Shown here piece by piece: positions 50,470 through 59,118 of a DNA stretch of 64,000 nucleotides. Origin of the DNA: Nocardia acididurans (GTDB lineage Bacteria > Actinomycetota > Actinomycetes > Mycobacteriales > Mycobacteriaceae). The stretch lies in NCBI RefSeq assembly GCF_016741815.1, contig NZ_JAERRJ010000006.1:124001-188000 (forward strand), given 5' to 3'. The notes beneath the pieces were generated by a model that saw only the letters and a list, made by a program, of their open reading frames with translations, was not told the DNA's origin and did no database searches. How positions within the stretch are numbered: position 1 is the stretch's first letter; each line of letters starts with the position of its first letter. The position numbers and the translations under genes were made by a program.

Positions 50470-50651
50470 TAGACGGTTATCGACGGCCAGGGGCCGTCCG
50501 CGGTGATTTCGGTGTGCATGATCAGATCGCTCACCGTCACGTCGCCCAGGCTCTCGATCGTGGCCGCGACCGTGCGCAGTAGCCGTGGGATGTCACCCTG
50601 TCCGGGACCGGCCGGATTGGCTTGGGAGAAGTGATTGATGGTGTAGGCCAT
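50442..50651 (-). CDS. Conserved small protein, 69 residues
   Basis: A soluble protein with helix LLRTVAATIESLGDVTVSDLIM and strands HTEITADGPWPSITVYYDQ; MAYTINHFSQ is a start I have seen in many actinobacterial hypothetical proteins. Function unknown. TATAAA ends 6 bases before the ATG and there is no ribosome site, so it is probably leaderless. It lies just downstream of ogt on the same strand but with its own promoter. Confidence 0.72.
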   Translation of the reverse strand: MAYTINHFSQANPAGPGQGDIPRLLRTVAATIESLGDVTVSDLIMHTEITADGPWPSITVYYDQAAPTE

Positions 50652-50668
50652 CGGCGATTTATACCGGT

Positions 50669-51211
50669 TCAGTCGGCTTCGTGGGCGATGAGCCAGCGCT
50701 TGATGTCGAGGCCCCAGCGGAAGCCGCCGAGAGTGCCGTCGGTGCGGATGACGCGATGGCAGGGGACGAAGAGGGCGGCGGCGTTGCGGGCGCAGGCGTT
50801 GGCGGCGGCGCGGGTGGCGGCGGGGCGGCCGGAGACGGTGGCGTAGTCGGTGTAGGTGACGGGGTTGCCCGCGGGGATCTTGCGGAGGATTTCCCAGGCG
50901 TGAACCAGGAACGGGCCGGAGAGCTGGCGGACCGTGATGGCGTCGATGGCGGTGAGATCGCCTGTGTGGTAGGCGGTTACGGCTCTGGTGACGGCGCCGA
51001 GGTCGGTGTGTTCGCGGAGTTCGGCGGGGCGCAGGGTGGGGTGGATGAGGGGGCGCAGCGTTTCGGCGTCGGCGGTCCAGCCGGAGGCGAGGACGGCGCC
51101 GTCGGCGTCCACCAGGGCGGTGAAGGGGCCGATGGGTGTGGTGATGGTGCTGAAATCGGCTGTGGTCGAAGCGGATTGCGAACCGGTGGGGGATGCTGCG
51201 ATGGCGTTCAC
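50669..51211 (-). CDS. ogt: Methylated-DNA--protein-cysteine methyltransferase
   Basis: A 180-residue suicide repair protein that transfers the methyl group from O6-methylguanine to its own cysteine. The active site PCHRV is present near residue 150 (AALFVPCHRVIRTDGTLGGFRWG), preceded by the DNA-binding GNPVTYTDYATVSGRPAATRAAANA. The GTG start overlaps the adaA-alkA stop by 4 bases (GTGA), so it is the second gene of an adaptive-response operon, translationally coupled. Confidence 0.95.
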   Translation of the reverse strand: MNAIAASPTGSQSASTTADFSTITTPIGPFTALVDADGAVLASGWTADAETLRPLIHPTLRPAELREHTDLGAVTRAVTAYHTGDLTAIDAITVRQLSGPFLVHAWEILRKIPAGNPVTYTDYATVSGRPAATRAAANACARNAAALFVPCHRVIRTDGTLGGFRWGLDIKRWLIAHEAD

Positions 51212-52719
51212 AGGGAGGTTCTCGCTTTCCGGGCGCCGGCGGCGCCGTCGGGGGTGGGTGCGGGGTTGGCCAGGGCGTGCTTCCACAGGTGCATGGACAG
51301 GTAGGAGCGCCACGGCGACCAACGCGCCGTATCGGTGAGGTCGATGCCGAGCAGGTTCGCGCCACGGCGGACGACCAGGTCGGTGTGCAGCAGAATGTCC
51401 GGATCGGCGAGCAGCCGCATGGTGACGTAGTCGGCGGTCCACGGGCCGACACCGTCCAGGGCCAGCAGGTCGCGGCGCAGGTCGGCGGGGGTGCGGCCGG
51501 AATGCAGGACCAGGTCGCCGGTGGCCAGGGCGCGCGCGGCGGAGACGATCGCCTCCACCCGCCGGGCCGGGCCGGTGAGCACTTCCGCGCCGCGTTCGGC
51601 GATGACGGCGGGGGTGGGGAACAGGTGCGGGATGGGCCCGGAGATGGATTCGCCGAGATGCTGCACCAGGCGGGCGGTGTGGGTGTTGGCCGCCGCCACC
51701 GAGATCTGCTGCCCGATCATGGTGCGCAGCAGGAGTTCCGGGCCGTCGAGGCAGCCGGGCACCCGGATGCCGGGGGACAGGGTCAGCGCGTCGAGCGCAC
51801 CGTCGGTCATACCGGCGGCCAGCGCCTCGTCGATGCCGATCGGGTCGGCGTCGAGGTCGAGGAAGTGGCGCAGCCGGGCCACGGTCGGGGCCAGGTCGCG
51901 CATATCGTGCAGGGTGAGTGAGGCCCGCACGTGACCCGGCTGCACGGATAGCCGGATCGTGGTGTGCCCGTGCGGGGTTCGCAGGCTGCGCGTGTAGACG
52001 CCGTCTTCCCAGGACTCCAGGCCGGGCGTGGTGTGCGCGGCCAGGAACCATTCCACCCAGGACTTGTCGAGCGGTTCCCGGTACGCAAGTCGCAGTGTCA
52101 GCAGGCCGTTGGTGGTGGGCAGCGTATCCCCGTTGCGGCGGCGCGATTCCTCGCGCAGCGTGGTGGGGCTGACGGCGAACACCTCGCGCACGGTGTCGTT
52201 GAACTGCCGGATGCTCGCGAAGCCGGCGGCGAACGCGATATCCGACATGGGCAGCCGGGTGGTCTGGATGAGCAGGCGGGCGGTGTGCGCGCGGTGTGCT
52301 CGCGCCAGGGCGAGCGGTCCGGCGCCGAGTTCGCTGGTGAGCACCCGGGTGAGCTGGCGTTGCGAATAGCCGAGCGCGTCGGCCAGGGCGGGCACGCCGC
52401 CGCGTTCGATGACGCCGTCGCCGATCAGGCGCATGGCGCGGGAGGCCAGGTCGGCGCGGGTGTTCCACAGGGGTGACCCGGGAGCGGCGTCGGGCAGGCA
52501 GCGGCGGCAGGCGCGGTATCCGCACTGTTGGGCGGCCGCGGCGGTGGGTAGGAAGGTGACGTTGGCGGGTTTCGGGGTGATAGCGGGACAGGAAGGGCGG
52601 CAATAGATTCCGGTAGTGCGCACCGCTGTCACGAACTGCCCGTCGAACCGGGAGTCCCGGGTTGCCACGGCGCGGTAGCAACGCTCGAAATTCAAGTCGT
52701 TCGCACTCACGCTGTCCAC
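51208..52719 (-). CDS. AdaA-AlkA fusion: methylation sensor/activator and 3-methyladenine glycosylase
   Basis: A 503-residue chain with three functions: N-terminal Ada zinc domain (about 10-85; cysteines in YCRPSCPA and CRRC, one of which accepts methyl phosphotriester methyl groups), AraC-type helix-turn-helix (about 95-185; LADALGYSQRQLTRVLTSELGAGPLALARAHR), and AlkA N-terminal plus HhH-GPD glycosylase (about 200-490; LDGVGPWTADYVTMRLLADPDILLHTDL with the catalytic Asp). It would both activate the operon after DNA methylation and remove 3-methyladenine. GTG at 52719 or 52710 is the start. ogt follows with a 4-base overlap. Confidence 0.95.
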   Translation of the reverse strand: MDSVSANDLNFERCYRAVATRDSRFDGQFVTAVRTTGIYCRPSCPAITPKPANVTFLPTAAAAQQCGYRACRRCLPDAAPGSPLWNTRADLASRAMRLIGDGVIERGGVPALADALGYSQRQLTRVLTSELGAGPLALARAHRAHTARLLIQTTRLPMSDIAFAAGFASIRQFNDTVREVFAVSPTTLREESRRRNGDTLPTTNGLLTLRLAYREPLDKSWVEWFLAAHTTPGLESWEDGVYTRSLRTPHGHTTIRLSVQPGHVRASLTLHDMRDLAPTVARLRHFLDLDADPIGIDEALAAGMTDGALDALTLSPGIRVPGCLDGPELLLRTMIGQQISVAAANTHTARLVQHLGESISGPIPHLFPTPAVIAERGAEVLTGPARRVEAIVSAARALATGDLVLHSGRTPADLRRDLLALDGVGPWTADYVTMRLLADPDILLHTDLVVRRGANLLGIDLTDTARWSPWRSYLSMHLWKHALANPAPTPDGAAGARKARTSL

Positions 52720-52832
52720 GATGTCAGTCCGCGGCGTACCGCGCTAGCGGAAATCCGCCATCACAGGGGCGGAAATCGGCCATGGCACGGGCTGTCAGTG
52801 AATCAGCACTGGAGAGCAGCCCCGACGGGCGC

Positions 52833-53072
52833 TCAACAGCACCGATTCTGCGGATTGCGCTCGGAGGCGTCGTGCCGCTGTCGCCAGTACTCGCGTTCGC
52901 TCGGCACCGCCGTGTCCGGGTGACGCAGTCGCTGATGCTGGACATACCGCTGATAGTCGTTGCCGCCCAGGATCGAGTCGAACCACCAGATCACCGCCCG
53001 CACGACCCGCAACAGCGCACGTCCCGCCGACCGCAGGGGGGCTGCGGTCGGCGGGACGGTCGGTTCACTCAT
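52833..53072 (-). CDS. YbdD/YjiX (DUF466) family small protein
   Basis: A 79-residue protein with RAVIWWFDSILGGNDYQRYVQHQRLRHPDTAVPSEREYWRQRHD, the complete YbdD/YjiX signature (ILGGNDYxxYV ... H). It begins 4 bases after the cstA stop on the same strand, so it is co-translated. Small partners of this family are linked to pyruvate/peptide uptake through CstA-type carriers in enteric bacteria; a modulating role for CstA is inferred. Confidence 0.9.
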   Translation of the reverse strand: MSEPTVPPTAAPLRSAGRALLRVVRAVIWWFDSILGGNDYQRYVQHQRLRHPDTAVPSEREYWRQRHDASERNPQNRCC

Positions 53073-53076
53073 ACCT

Positions 53077-55425
53077 CTAGTGTGCGTGTGCCGAGCCCGG
53101 CGCTCGCACCTTGCCCTCGGCGATCAACGCGTCCCACTCCTTCTGGACTTCCTTCTCCGCAGGTGAGGCGATGAAACCGCTGGGTCCGAAGATCTTCGAC
53201 GGCTCCTCCGGCGTTTCGGTGGTCTCGCTGCCGCCCTTGCGGATGGCCCGCACGCACACCACCACGCCGACGACCGCGACCACCAGCACCAGCACCGCGA
53301 ACACGATCGACAGCGACCCCTGGATGAAGGTGTTGCGCACGATCTTCTCCAGATCCGAGATCTGCTTCTCCAGTGCCGCCGCATCGGCGACGCCCTTGGG
53401 CAGGGTGCCCGCGTCCCGCGCCGCCTCGTACGCGTCGAGCTTGATCTTCGCGTTGTTGTGCGAAGTCCAGTAGCCGATCTTCGGATCGCCCGAGAAGATC
53501 TTCTGCCAGGAGGCGGTCATGGTCACCAGCAGATCCCAGAACAGCGGAATCGCCGGAATCCAAGCCCATTTCAGCAGGCCCTTCTTCACCACGATCACCA
53601 GCACCACGGTCAGCGCGACCGCCGCCAGCAACTGGTTGGAGATGCCGAACAGCGGATACAGCGTGTAGATGCCGCCCAGCGGATCGGTGACGCCCATGAG
53701 CAGCACCGAACCCCACGCCGCGACCACGATCGCCGAGCACAGCCACGCGCCCGGACGCCACGACGCGTCCTTGAACTTCGCGAACGGGCCACCCAGGTTG
53801 CCCAGCGAATCCGACACCATGAACCGGGCCACACGGGTGCCGGCGTCGATGGTGGTGAGGATGAACAGCGCCTCGAACATGATCGCGAAGTGGTACCAGA
53901 ACGCCTTCATGCTCGCGCCGCCCAGGAACTGGTGCAGCACCTCGGACATGCCGACCGCCAGCGTCGGCGCGCCACCGGTGAGCGAGACGATGCTCTTCTC
54001 ACCGATATCGGCGGCGGCCTGGTTCAGGTCGTTGGCCGTGATCGGATCACCCTGCAGCCCAAGGCCGTTCACATAGGTGGCCGCACCCTCCGCCGTCTTG
54101 CCGGTGAGCGCGCCACTGGCATTCATGGAGAAGTACAGGTGCTGGTCGATGATGCTCGCCGTCACCATGGCCATGACCGCCACGAACGACTCCATGAGCA
54201 TGCCGCCGTAGCCGATCATGCGCGCCTGCGACTGCTTCTCCAGCAGCTTGGGCGTGGTACCCGAGGACACCAGCGCGTGGAAACCCGACAGCGCACCACA
54301 CGCGATGGTGATGAACAGGAACGGGAACAGGCTGCCCGCGAACGCCGGACCATTGCTGTTGCCCGCGAAATCGGAGACCGCCGGGGCCTTCAGCACCGGC
54401 ATGGTGATCAGGATGCCCACCGCCAGCAGCGCGATGGTGCCGATCTTCATGAAGGTCGACAGGTAGTCGCGCGGGGCGAGCAGCAGCCACACCGGCAGCA
54501 CCGAGGCGACGAAGCCGTAGCCGATCAGCAGCCACGCGATGGTGGTGCCCGTCAGCGTGAACCAGTCCTGGCCCCAACCGGATTCGGCCACCCAGTTACC
54601 GGAGACGATGGCCAGCATCAACAGCGCGAAACCGATGATCGACACCTCGCCGACCTTGCCCGGCCGGAGGAAGCGCAGGTAGATGCCCATGAACAGGGCG
54701 ATCGGGATCGTCATGGCGATGGAGAAGACGCCCCACGGGCTGCCGCCCACCAGCTCGCCCGTCACCGGATTCTCCTGCGCGGCCAGCGCGTTCACCACGA
54801 CGATGCCGAGCACCGCGAGCAGGATCATCATGATCACCAGTACGGCCACGATGGCGGCGATACCGCCCACCACGCCCAGTTCGTCGCGCGCCATCTGGCC
54901 GAGCGAGCGGCCGCGGCGCTTCACCGACGCCCACAGCACCAGGTAGTCCTGGACCGCGCCCGCCAGCACCACGCCGACGATGATCCAGATGGTGCCCGGC
55001 AGGTAGCCCATCTGCGCCGCGAGCACCGGGCCGACCAGCGGGCCCGCGCCGGCGATGGCGGCGAAGTGGTGGCCGAACAGGACCCGGCGGTCCATCGGCA
55101 TGTAGTCCTTGCCGTTCTCCATGGCCTCGGCCGGAGTAGCGACGTCGTCGCGCGGCTTGGTGATCTTCCATTCGATGATCCGCGCGTAGAACTGGAAGGC
55201 CAGTACATACGTACAGATCGCGGCGATCACGATCCAGACGGCGTTCACGTTCTCGCCGCGGACGAATCCGACTATCGCCCACGCGATGGCGCCGAGTACG
55301 GCGATGGCCAGGAAGATGCCCTTCTTGGCCGGGGACATGGGCGTCCGGTCCACGACTCCCACGGGCGGCAGATCAGGATCTGTCCGTAGGTACTCGATGG
55401 ACGGGCGCTTCTCTAGGGTCGCCAT
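53077..55425 (-). CDS. cstA: CstA-family carbon starvation protein (peptide/pyruvate transporter)
   Basis: A 782-residue membrane carrier with about 16 to 18 hydrophobic segments. Typical CstA motifs: FGHHFAAIAGAGPLVGPVLAAQMGYLPG near residue 115 and the TIDAGTRVARFMV segment near 545, followed by the LLAAVALTVVL pair. CstA carriers take up pyruvate or peptides when carbon is scarce. The ATG at 55425 follows GGGAGAG. The 70-residue C-terminal part (PEEPSKIFGPSGF to the end) is a cytosolic tail. It forms an operon with the small YbdD gene. Upstream lies a 333-base non-coding region. Confidence 0.95.
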   Translation of the reverse strand: MATLEKRPSIEYLRTDPDLPPVGVVDRTPMSPAKKGIFLAIAVLGAIAWAIVGFVRGENVNAVWIVIAAICTYVLAFQFYARIIEWKITKPRDDVATPAEAMENGKDYMPMDRRVLFGHHFAAIAGAGPLVGPVLAAQMGYLPGTIWIIVGVVLAGAVQDYLVLWASVKRRGRSLGQMARDELGVVGGIAAIVAVLVIMMILLAVLGIVVVNALAAQENPVTGELVGGSPWGVFSIAMTIPIALFMGIYLRFLRPGKVGEVSIIGFALLMLAIVSGNWVAESGWGQDWFTLTGTTIAWLLIGYGFVASVLPVWLLLAPRDYLSTFMKIGTIALLAVGILITMPVLKAPAVSDFAGNSNGPAFAGSLFPFLFITIACGALSGFHALVSSGTTPKLLEKQSQARMIGYGGMLMESFVAVMAMVTASIIDQHLYFSMNASGALTGKTAEGAATYVNGLGLQGDPITANDLNQAAADIGEKSIVSLTGGAPTLAVGMSEVLHQFLGGASMKAFWYHFAIMFEALFILTTIDAGTRVARFMVSDSLGNLGGPFAKFKDASWRPGAWLCSAIVVAAWGSVLLMGVTDPLGGIYTLYPLFGISNQLLAAVALTVVLVIVVKKGLLKWAWIPAIPLFWDLLVTMTASWQKIFSGDPKIGYWTSHNNAKIKLDAYEAARDAGTLPKGVADAAALEKQISDLEKIVRNTFIQGSLSIVFAVLVLVVAVVGVVVCVRAIRKGGSETTETPEEPSKIFGPSGFIASPAEKEVQKEWDALIAEGKVRAPGSAHAH

Positions 55426-55758
55426 GCGACAACTCTCCCGTGCGGTCCAGCGGTTCTATCTGAAATGAGGACAACGTAGCGGAACCTGCATATGTTTTTG
55501 GCCGGTTTTCACAGCCGTTCATGTAGTTCCGTACCGCTGGGTACGGGTGGCCCGGCGGACGTTGTGCCGGCGGGCGGGGGTGGTGCTGTCCGGCGTGGGG
55601 TTCCCGGCGAGTCCGCGTGTTTACCGCGTGTCGCTGGTAGCTATCCGTATGCTGCCATGCTGGTTCGAGACCTGCGTCACGTGGTCCCATGAATTTCACT
55701 CTGTGGGATCGGGCCTCGGAATCCCATTCGGCAGCACCGCGGCGACCGGAGGTGAGGC
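55426..55758. other. Non-coding region between cstA and the sugar-binding protein gene
   Basis: A 333-base gap with the cstA promoter on one side and the sugar-transport promoter on the other. CCGTACC-GCTG-GGTACGG (55529-55546) is a perfect 7-4-7 hairpin or dyad, 104 bases upstream of cstA and a candidate regulatory site. The first 100 bases (55440-55540) are unusually AT-rich for this DNA (GCATATGTTTTTGG, TTTTCACAG), as expected for a promoter. Open frames here have no ribosome site. Confidence 0.45.
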
Positions 55759-57096
55759 GTGACCCGACCGCTCGATCGGCGGACACCGCTGCGGTTCGAT
55801 CGGCGGACACTGCTGCGGTCGGCGGCGGCGCTGTCGGTTGCGGCGGCCACCGGCTCCTGCGCGGGCGGGGATGACGACGCGGTCACCTTCTTCTTCCAGG
55901 CGCGACCGGAGGAGGCGCGGGCGCGGCAGGTCATCATCGACGAATTCCACCGGCGCAGACCGGATATCAGGATCCGGACCATCCTGTCGGGGCCGGATCC
56001 GCTACAGCAGATGCTCACCTACTGTGCGGGCGGGAAGTGCCCGGATGTCCTCATGGCGTGGGAACTGCTGTACGCCGGGCTCGCGGAACGCGGTGTGTAC
56101 TCCGACCTCCGGGAGTTCCTGGATCGGGATCCGGAGTATGCCGCCGCGCTGCACGCGGACGGATACCCGGCGCTGCGGGACACCTTCGTGTGGCGCGGCG
56201 GGCAGTACGTGCTGCCGGAACAGTGGTCGGGGGTGTTCCTCTACTACAACCGGAAACTGTTCGAGGAGGCGGGAATTCAGCCGCCCGGCAGGTGGGGCTC
56301 GGCGTGGTCGTTCGACGAGTTCCTGACCGCCGCGCAGGCGCTGACCCGGCGCGACGCCGACGGGCGGACCCGGCAGTGGGGGTTCGCGGACGCCTGGGTG
56401 CCGTACTTCTCGGCCGCCTGCTTCGGGATGAACAACGGCGCGGAATGGTTCAGCCCGCCGGTGCGGCCCGCGCGCACCAATCTCGGGGATCCGCATTTCG
56501 CCGACGGGCTCCAGTTCTACGCCGATCTGGCGGTGCGGCATCGAGTCGCGCCGAGTGTCGGTGACCGGCAATCGGTTTCGGCGCAGGATCTGTTCCGGGG
56601 CGGGCAGGCGGCCATGCTCCTGGGCGGGCACTGGCTGTACTCCGAGTTCGCCGGGCGCGATGATCTCGACTTCGATGTGACGGTGCTGCCGGTCGGCCCG
56701 CACGGGGGACCGGGGGCGATCACCGATGTGGGCAGCACCGGGCTGGCCATCGCGGCGGCGAGCCCGCGACGCGAACAGGCGTGGGAATTCGTGAAATTCG
56801 CGACCGGGCCGGAGGGGCAGGCCATCATCGCGAAATCGGGACTTTTTGTGCCGGTGTTGAAATCCGCCATGGATTCACCCGGATTCGCCGAAGCGCATCG
56901 TGGGATCCGGAATCTCGCGGTGTTCACCGAAGGGCCCGCGCATTCCCGACAGCTGGCGGTGACGCCGCTGTGGGGGAAGGTCGAATCGCTGCTCGAACGC
57001 GGGTGCAATCGGGTCCTGCGTGGTGCTGCCACCGCCGCCTCGCTGGGCGGCGCAACCACCATCGGCATCGACGAATTGCTCAGGGCGGCACCATGA
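55759..57096 (+). CDS. ABC transporter sugar-binding lipoprotein (CUT1 family)
   Basis: A 445-residue extracellular solute-binding protein, family 1. The signal (RRTLLRSAAALSVAAATGSC) combines a twin-arginine with a lipobox (GSC). Seen: ITIDEFHRRRPDIRIRTI-like start, AYWLDLPE-region, GGHWLYSEFAG and GSTGLAIAAASPRREQAWEFVKFATGPEGQ, typical of maltose/oligosaccharide-binding proteins. The GTG at 55759 follows GGAGG. It is the first gene of a three-gene import operon (stop overlaps the next ATG). The sugar is unknown. The Tat region is a duplicated 8-residue block. Confidence 0.9.
   Translation: MTRPLDRRTPLRFDRRTLLRSAAALSVAAATGSCAGGDDDAVTFFFQARPEEARARQVIIDEFHRRRPDIRIRTILSGPDPLQQMLTYCAGGKCPDVLMAWELLYAGLAERGVYSDLREFLDRDPEYAAALHADGYPALRDTFVWRGGQYVLPEQWSGVFLYYNRKLFEEAGIQPPGRWGSAWSFDEFLTAAQALTRRDADGRTRQWGFADAWVPYFSAACFGMNNGAEWFSPPVRPARTNLGDPHFADGLQFYADLAVRHRVAPSVGDRQSVSAQDLFRGGQAAMLLGGHWLYSEFAGRDDLDFDVTVLPVGPHGGPGAITDVGSTGLAIAAASPRREQAWEFVKFATGPEGQAIIAKSGLFVPVLKSAMDSPGFAEAHRGIRNLAVFTEGPAHSRQLAVTPLWGKVESLLERGCNRVLRGAATAASLGGATTIGIDELLRAAP
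55772..55819 (+). repeat. 24-base tandem duplication in the signal-peptide region
   Basis: TCGATCGGCGGACACCGCTG and its next four bases (55772-55795) are repeated with one change at 55796-55819. The product has LDRRTPLR followed by FDRRTLLR, so the twin-arginine motif is duplicated. The duplicated block may be recent. Confidence 0.7.
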
Positions 57097-58028
57097 TCGG
57101 ATTGCTGACCAAGCCGGTCACCGCCGCTGCCGAACGGAAGGCATCCGCGCTGGAACGACGACGAGCCCGTGCGGGCGTCTGGTTCGTCGCCCCCAATCTG
57201 GCGGCCGTCGCGGTGTTTCTGCTGTTCCCCCTGGGGTTTTCGCTGTATCTGAGCTTCCACTCGTGGGATCTGTTCAGCCCGCCGCGATTCATCGGGCTCG
57301 ACAACTATCGACGCCTGGCCTCCGAGGATCCGCTGTTCTACATCGCATTGCGGAATACAGCGGTGTTCACCGTGCTCACACTGATCCCGACGGTGATGAT
57401 CAGCCTCGCGGTGGCGGGACTGCTGAATCGAAAACTGGCCGGTATAGGCATCTTTCGCACCATCGCATTCCTGCCGCTGGTGGCCTCCACGGTGGCCATG
57501 GCAGTGGTTTTCCGCTTCCTCTTCGCCAGTACCGACGGCCTCGCGAACATGATGCTCGGCTGGATCGGCCTCGGCCCGATTCCCTGGCTCACCGACCCCG
57601 ACTGGGCGCTGTTCTCGCTGAGCCTGGTGACGGTGTGGAAAAGCGTCCCCTTCGCCACCGTCATCCTGCTCGCCGCCATGCAGGGCATCCCCGAAAACCT
57701 CTACGAGGCAGCGAAAATCGACGGCGCGGGCGGTCTCCGCCGCTTCCTCTCCATCACCGTGCCGCTGATCCGCGGCGCCCTCTCCTTCGTCTTCGTCATC
57801 ACCATCATCAACTCGGTCCAAGCCTTCGATCAGGCCTACGCCCTCACCGGCAGCAACGGCGGCCCCGAAACCGGCACCTACGTCCTGGGAATCATGCTGT
57901 TCCAGAACGCCTTCCGCTTCTACGAGGTCGGCTACGCCTCCGCTCTGGCCTGGGTGATCTTCGCAATCCTGCTGGCCCTCACCCTGATCCAACTCCGCAT
58001 CTCCCGCCGAGCCGAGGCCGACCGGTGA
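57093..58028 (+). CDS. ABC sugar permease (MalF-type)
   Basis: A 311-residue inner-membrane permease with six hydrophobic segments. The ATPase-contact (EAA) loop reads NLYEAAKIDGAGGLRRFLSITVPLI near residue 212. Start ATG overlaps the binding-protein stop (ATGA) and its stop overlaps the next GTG, so all three genes are co-translated. It forms the heterodimer with the next permease. No ATPase gene follows; in actinobacteria a shared MsiK-type ATPase often energises such importers. Confidence 0.92.
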   Translation: MIGLLTKPVTAAAERKASALERRRARAGVWFVAPNLAAVAVFLLFPLGFSLYLSFHSWDLFSPPRFIGLDNYRRLASEDPLFYIALRNTAVFTVLTLIPTVMISLAVAGLLNRKLAGIGIFRTIAFLPLVASTVAMAVVFRFLFASTDGLANMMLGWIGLGPIPWLTDPDWALFSLSLVTVWKSVPFATVILLAAMQGIPENLYEAAKIDGAGGLRRFLSITVPLIRGALSFVFVITIINSVQAFDQAYALTGSNGGPETGTYVLGIMLFQNAFRFYEVGYASALAWVIFAILLALTLIQLRISRRAEADR

Positions 58029-58849
58029 CGCGCCGCCTCACCCAGAGCATCCTCATCTACCTGGCCCTGGTCGCGGTGGCCTGGTGCGCCCTCGCCCCCA
58101 TCCTCTGGGCGGTCTCCGGATCCCTGAAACCCGAAGGGGCACTGTCGGATCCGAACCCCCTCCCGGCTTCCCCGCAGTGGTCCAACTACAGCGAGGTCTT
58201 CGCCGCCATCCCCCTCGGCCGCATGCTCCTCAACACCACGATCTACGCCGCCTGCGTCACCGCGGGCCAGGTCTTCTTCTGCTCCCTGGCCGGCTACGCC
58301 TTCGCCCGCCTGCGCTTCCCCGGCCGCGAGACCCTCTTCCTCGCCTACCTCGCCACCCTCATGGTCCCCCTGACCGTCACGGTCATCCCCCAATTCCTCC
58401 TCATGCGGGCCTTCGGCTGGATGGACACCCCCTGGGCGATGATCGTCCCCGGCCTCTTCGGCAGCGCCTTCGGCACCTACCTCATGCGCCAGTTCTTCCG
58501 CACCCTCCCAACAGAACTGGAAGAAGCAGCCACCCTGGACGGCTGCACCCCCTGGCAAACCTACTGGCGCGTCCTCCTCCCACACGCCCGCCCCGCCGTC
58601 ATGGTCCTGGCAGTCCTCACCTGGATCACCGTCTGGAACGACTTCCTCTGGCCCCTCATCATGATCCAGCGCAACGAATACGCCACCGCCACCCTCGGCC
58701 TGGTCCGCCTCCAAGGCCAATACACCACCAACTGGCCCCTCCTCATGTCCGCCGCCACCCTCCTCCTCATCCCCCTCCTGGCCCTCTACGCCATAGCCCA
58801 ACGCTCCTTCATCCGAGGCATAGCCATGTCCGGCCTCGGCGGCCGCTGA
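58025..58849 (+). CDS. ABC sugar permease (MalG-type)
   Basis: A 274-residue permease with six membrane segments; EAA loop ELEEAATLDGCTPWQTYWRVLLPHARPAV near residue 155 and the C-terminal ...GIAMSGLGGR tail. The GTG start overlaps the previous stop by 4 bases (GTGA). Partner of the MalF-type permease. The operon ends here and the vapBC module begins 53 bases later. The coding sequence has a very high C content in third positions (CTC, ACC, CCC runs), stronger than its neighbours. Confidence 0.92.
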   Translation: MTRRLTQSILIYLALVAVAWCALAPILWAVSGSLKPEGALSDPNPLPASPQWSNYSEVFAAIPLGRMLLNTTIYAACVTAGQVFFCSLAGYAFARLRFPGRETLFLAYLATLMVPLTVTVIPQFLLMRAFGWMDTPWAMIVPGLFGSAFGTYLMRQFFRTLPTELEEAATLDGCTPWQTYWRVLLPHARPAVMVLAVLTWITVWNDFLWPLIMIQRNEYATATLGLVRLQGQYTTNWPLLMSAATLLLIPLLALYAIAQRSFIRGIAMSGLGGR

Positions 58850-58852
58850 TCT

Positions 58853-58894
58853 GATATCCTGGACGTCCGAACCGGAGTTCTCGGATATCCAGGA
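58853..58894. promoter_or_regulatory. Promoter/operator of the vapBC module
   Basis: GATATCCTGGA (58853-58863) and GATATCCAGGA (58884-58894) are near-identical direct copies; the cores TCCTGGA and TCCAGGA are inverted to each other. TATCCT (58855-58860) can serve as -10 and the second copy borders the vapB ribosome site. Paired sites of this type bind the VapBC complex for autorepression. Confidence 0.6.
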
Positions 58895-58902
58895 GGTGCC
58901 CG

Positions 58903-59118
58903 ATGGCATCGAAAACGCCGATCGAGATCGACGAGGAAGCACTAGCCATTGCGGCTGAGGTGCTGGGGACCAAAACCAAGAAGGACACCGTGAATGCCGC
59001 CCTCCGTGAGGTCGGTCAGCGCCTTGTGCGGGTTCGTGCGCTCGCGCGCCTGGGTGAAATGGCAGATCAGGGTGACTTCGACGAATTCATCGACAACAAG
59101 GCGGCGTATCGGCGGTGA
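58903..59118 (+). CDS. VapB-type antitoxin (DUF2191)
   Basis: A 71-residue antitoxin. The N-terminal part (PIEIDEEALAIAAEVLGTKTKKDTVNAALREVGQR) is a ribbon-helix-helix-like VapB domain; the C-terminal part (LARLGEMADQGDFDEFID) would wrap the toxin. AGGAGG lies 6 bases before the ATG. Its stop overlaps the toxin start by 4 bases (GTGA). Autoregulation through the paired site upstream is expected. Confidence 0.88.
   Translation: MASKTPIEIDEEALAIAAEVLGTKTKKDTVNAALREVGQRLVRVRALARLGEMADQGDFDEFIDNKAAYRR

Noticed and set aside
51208-52681. Reading the ogt gene as one long chain with upstream sequence
   Set aside because: The extension is the adaA-alkA gene read in another frame; the GTGA overlap and the family length fix the ogt start at 51211.
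55492-55692. 66-codon plus-strand frame upstream of the sugar-binding gene
   Set aside because: No ribosome site; it crosses the AT-rich promoter region and has low-complexity composition.
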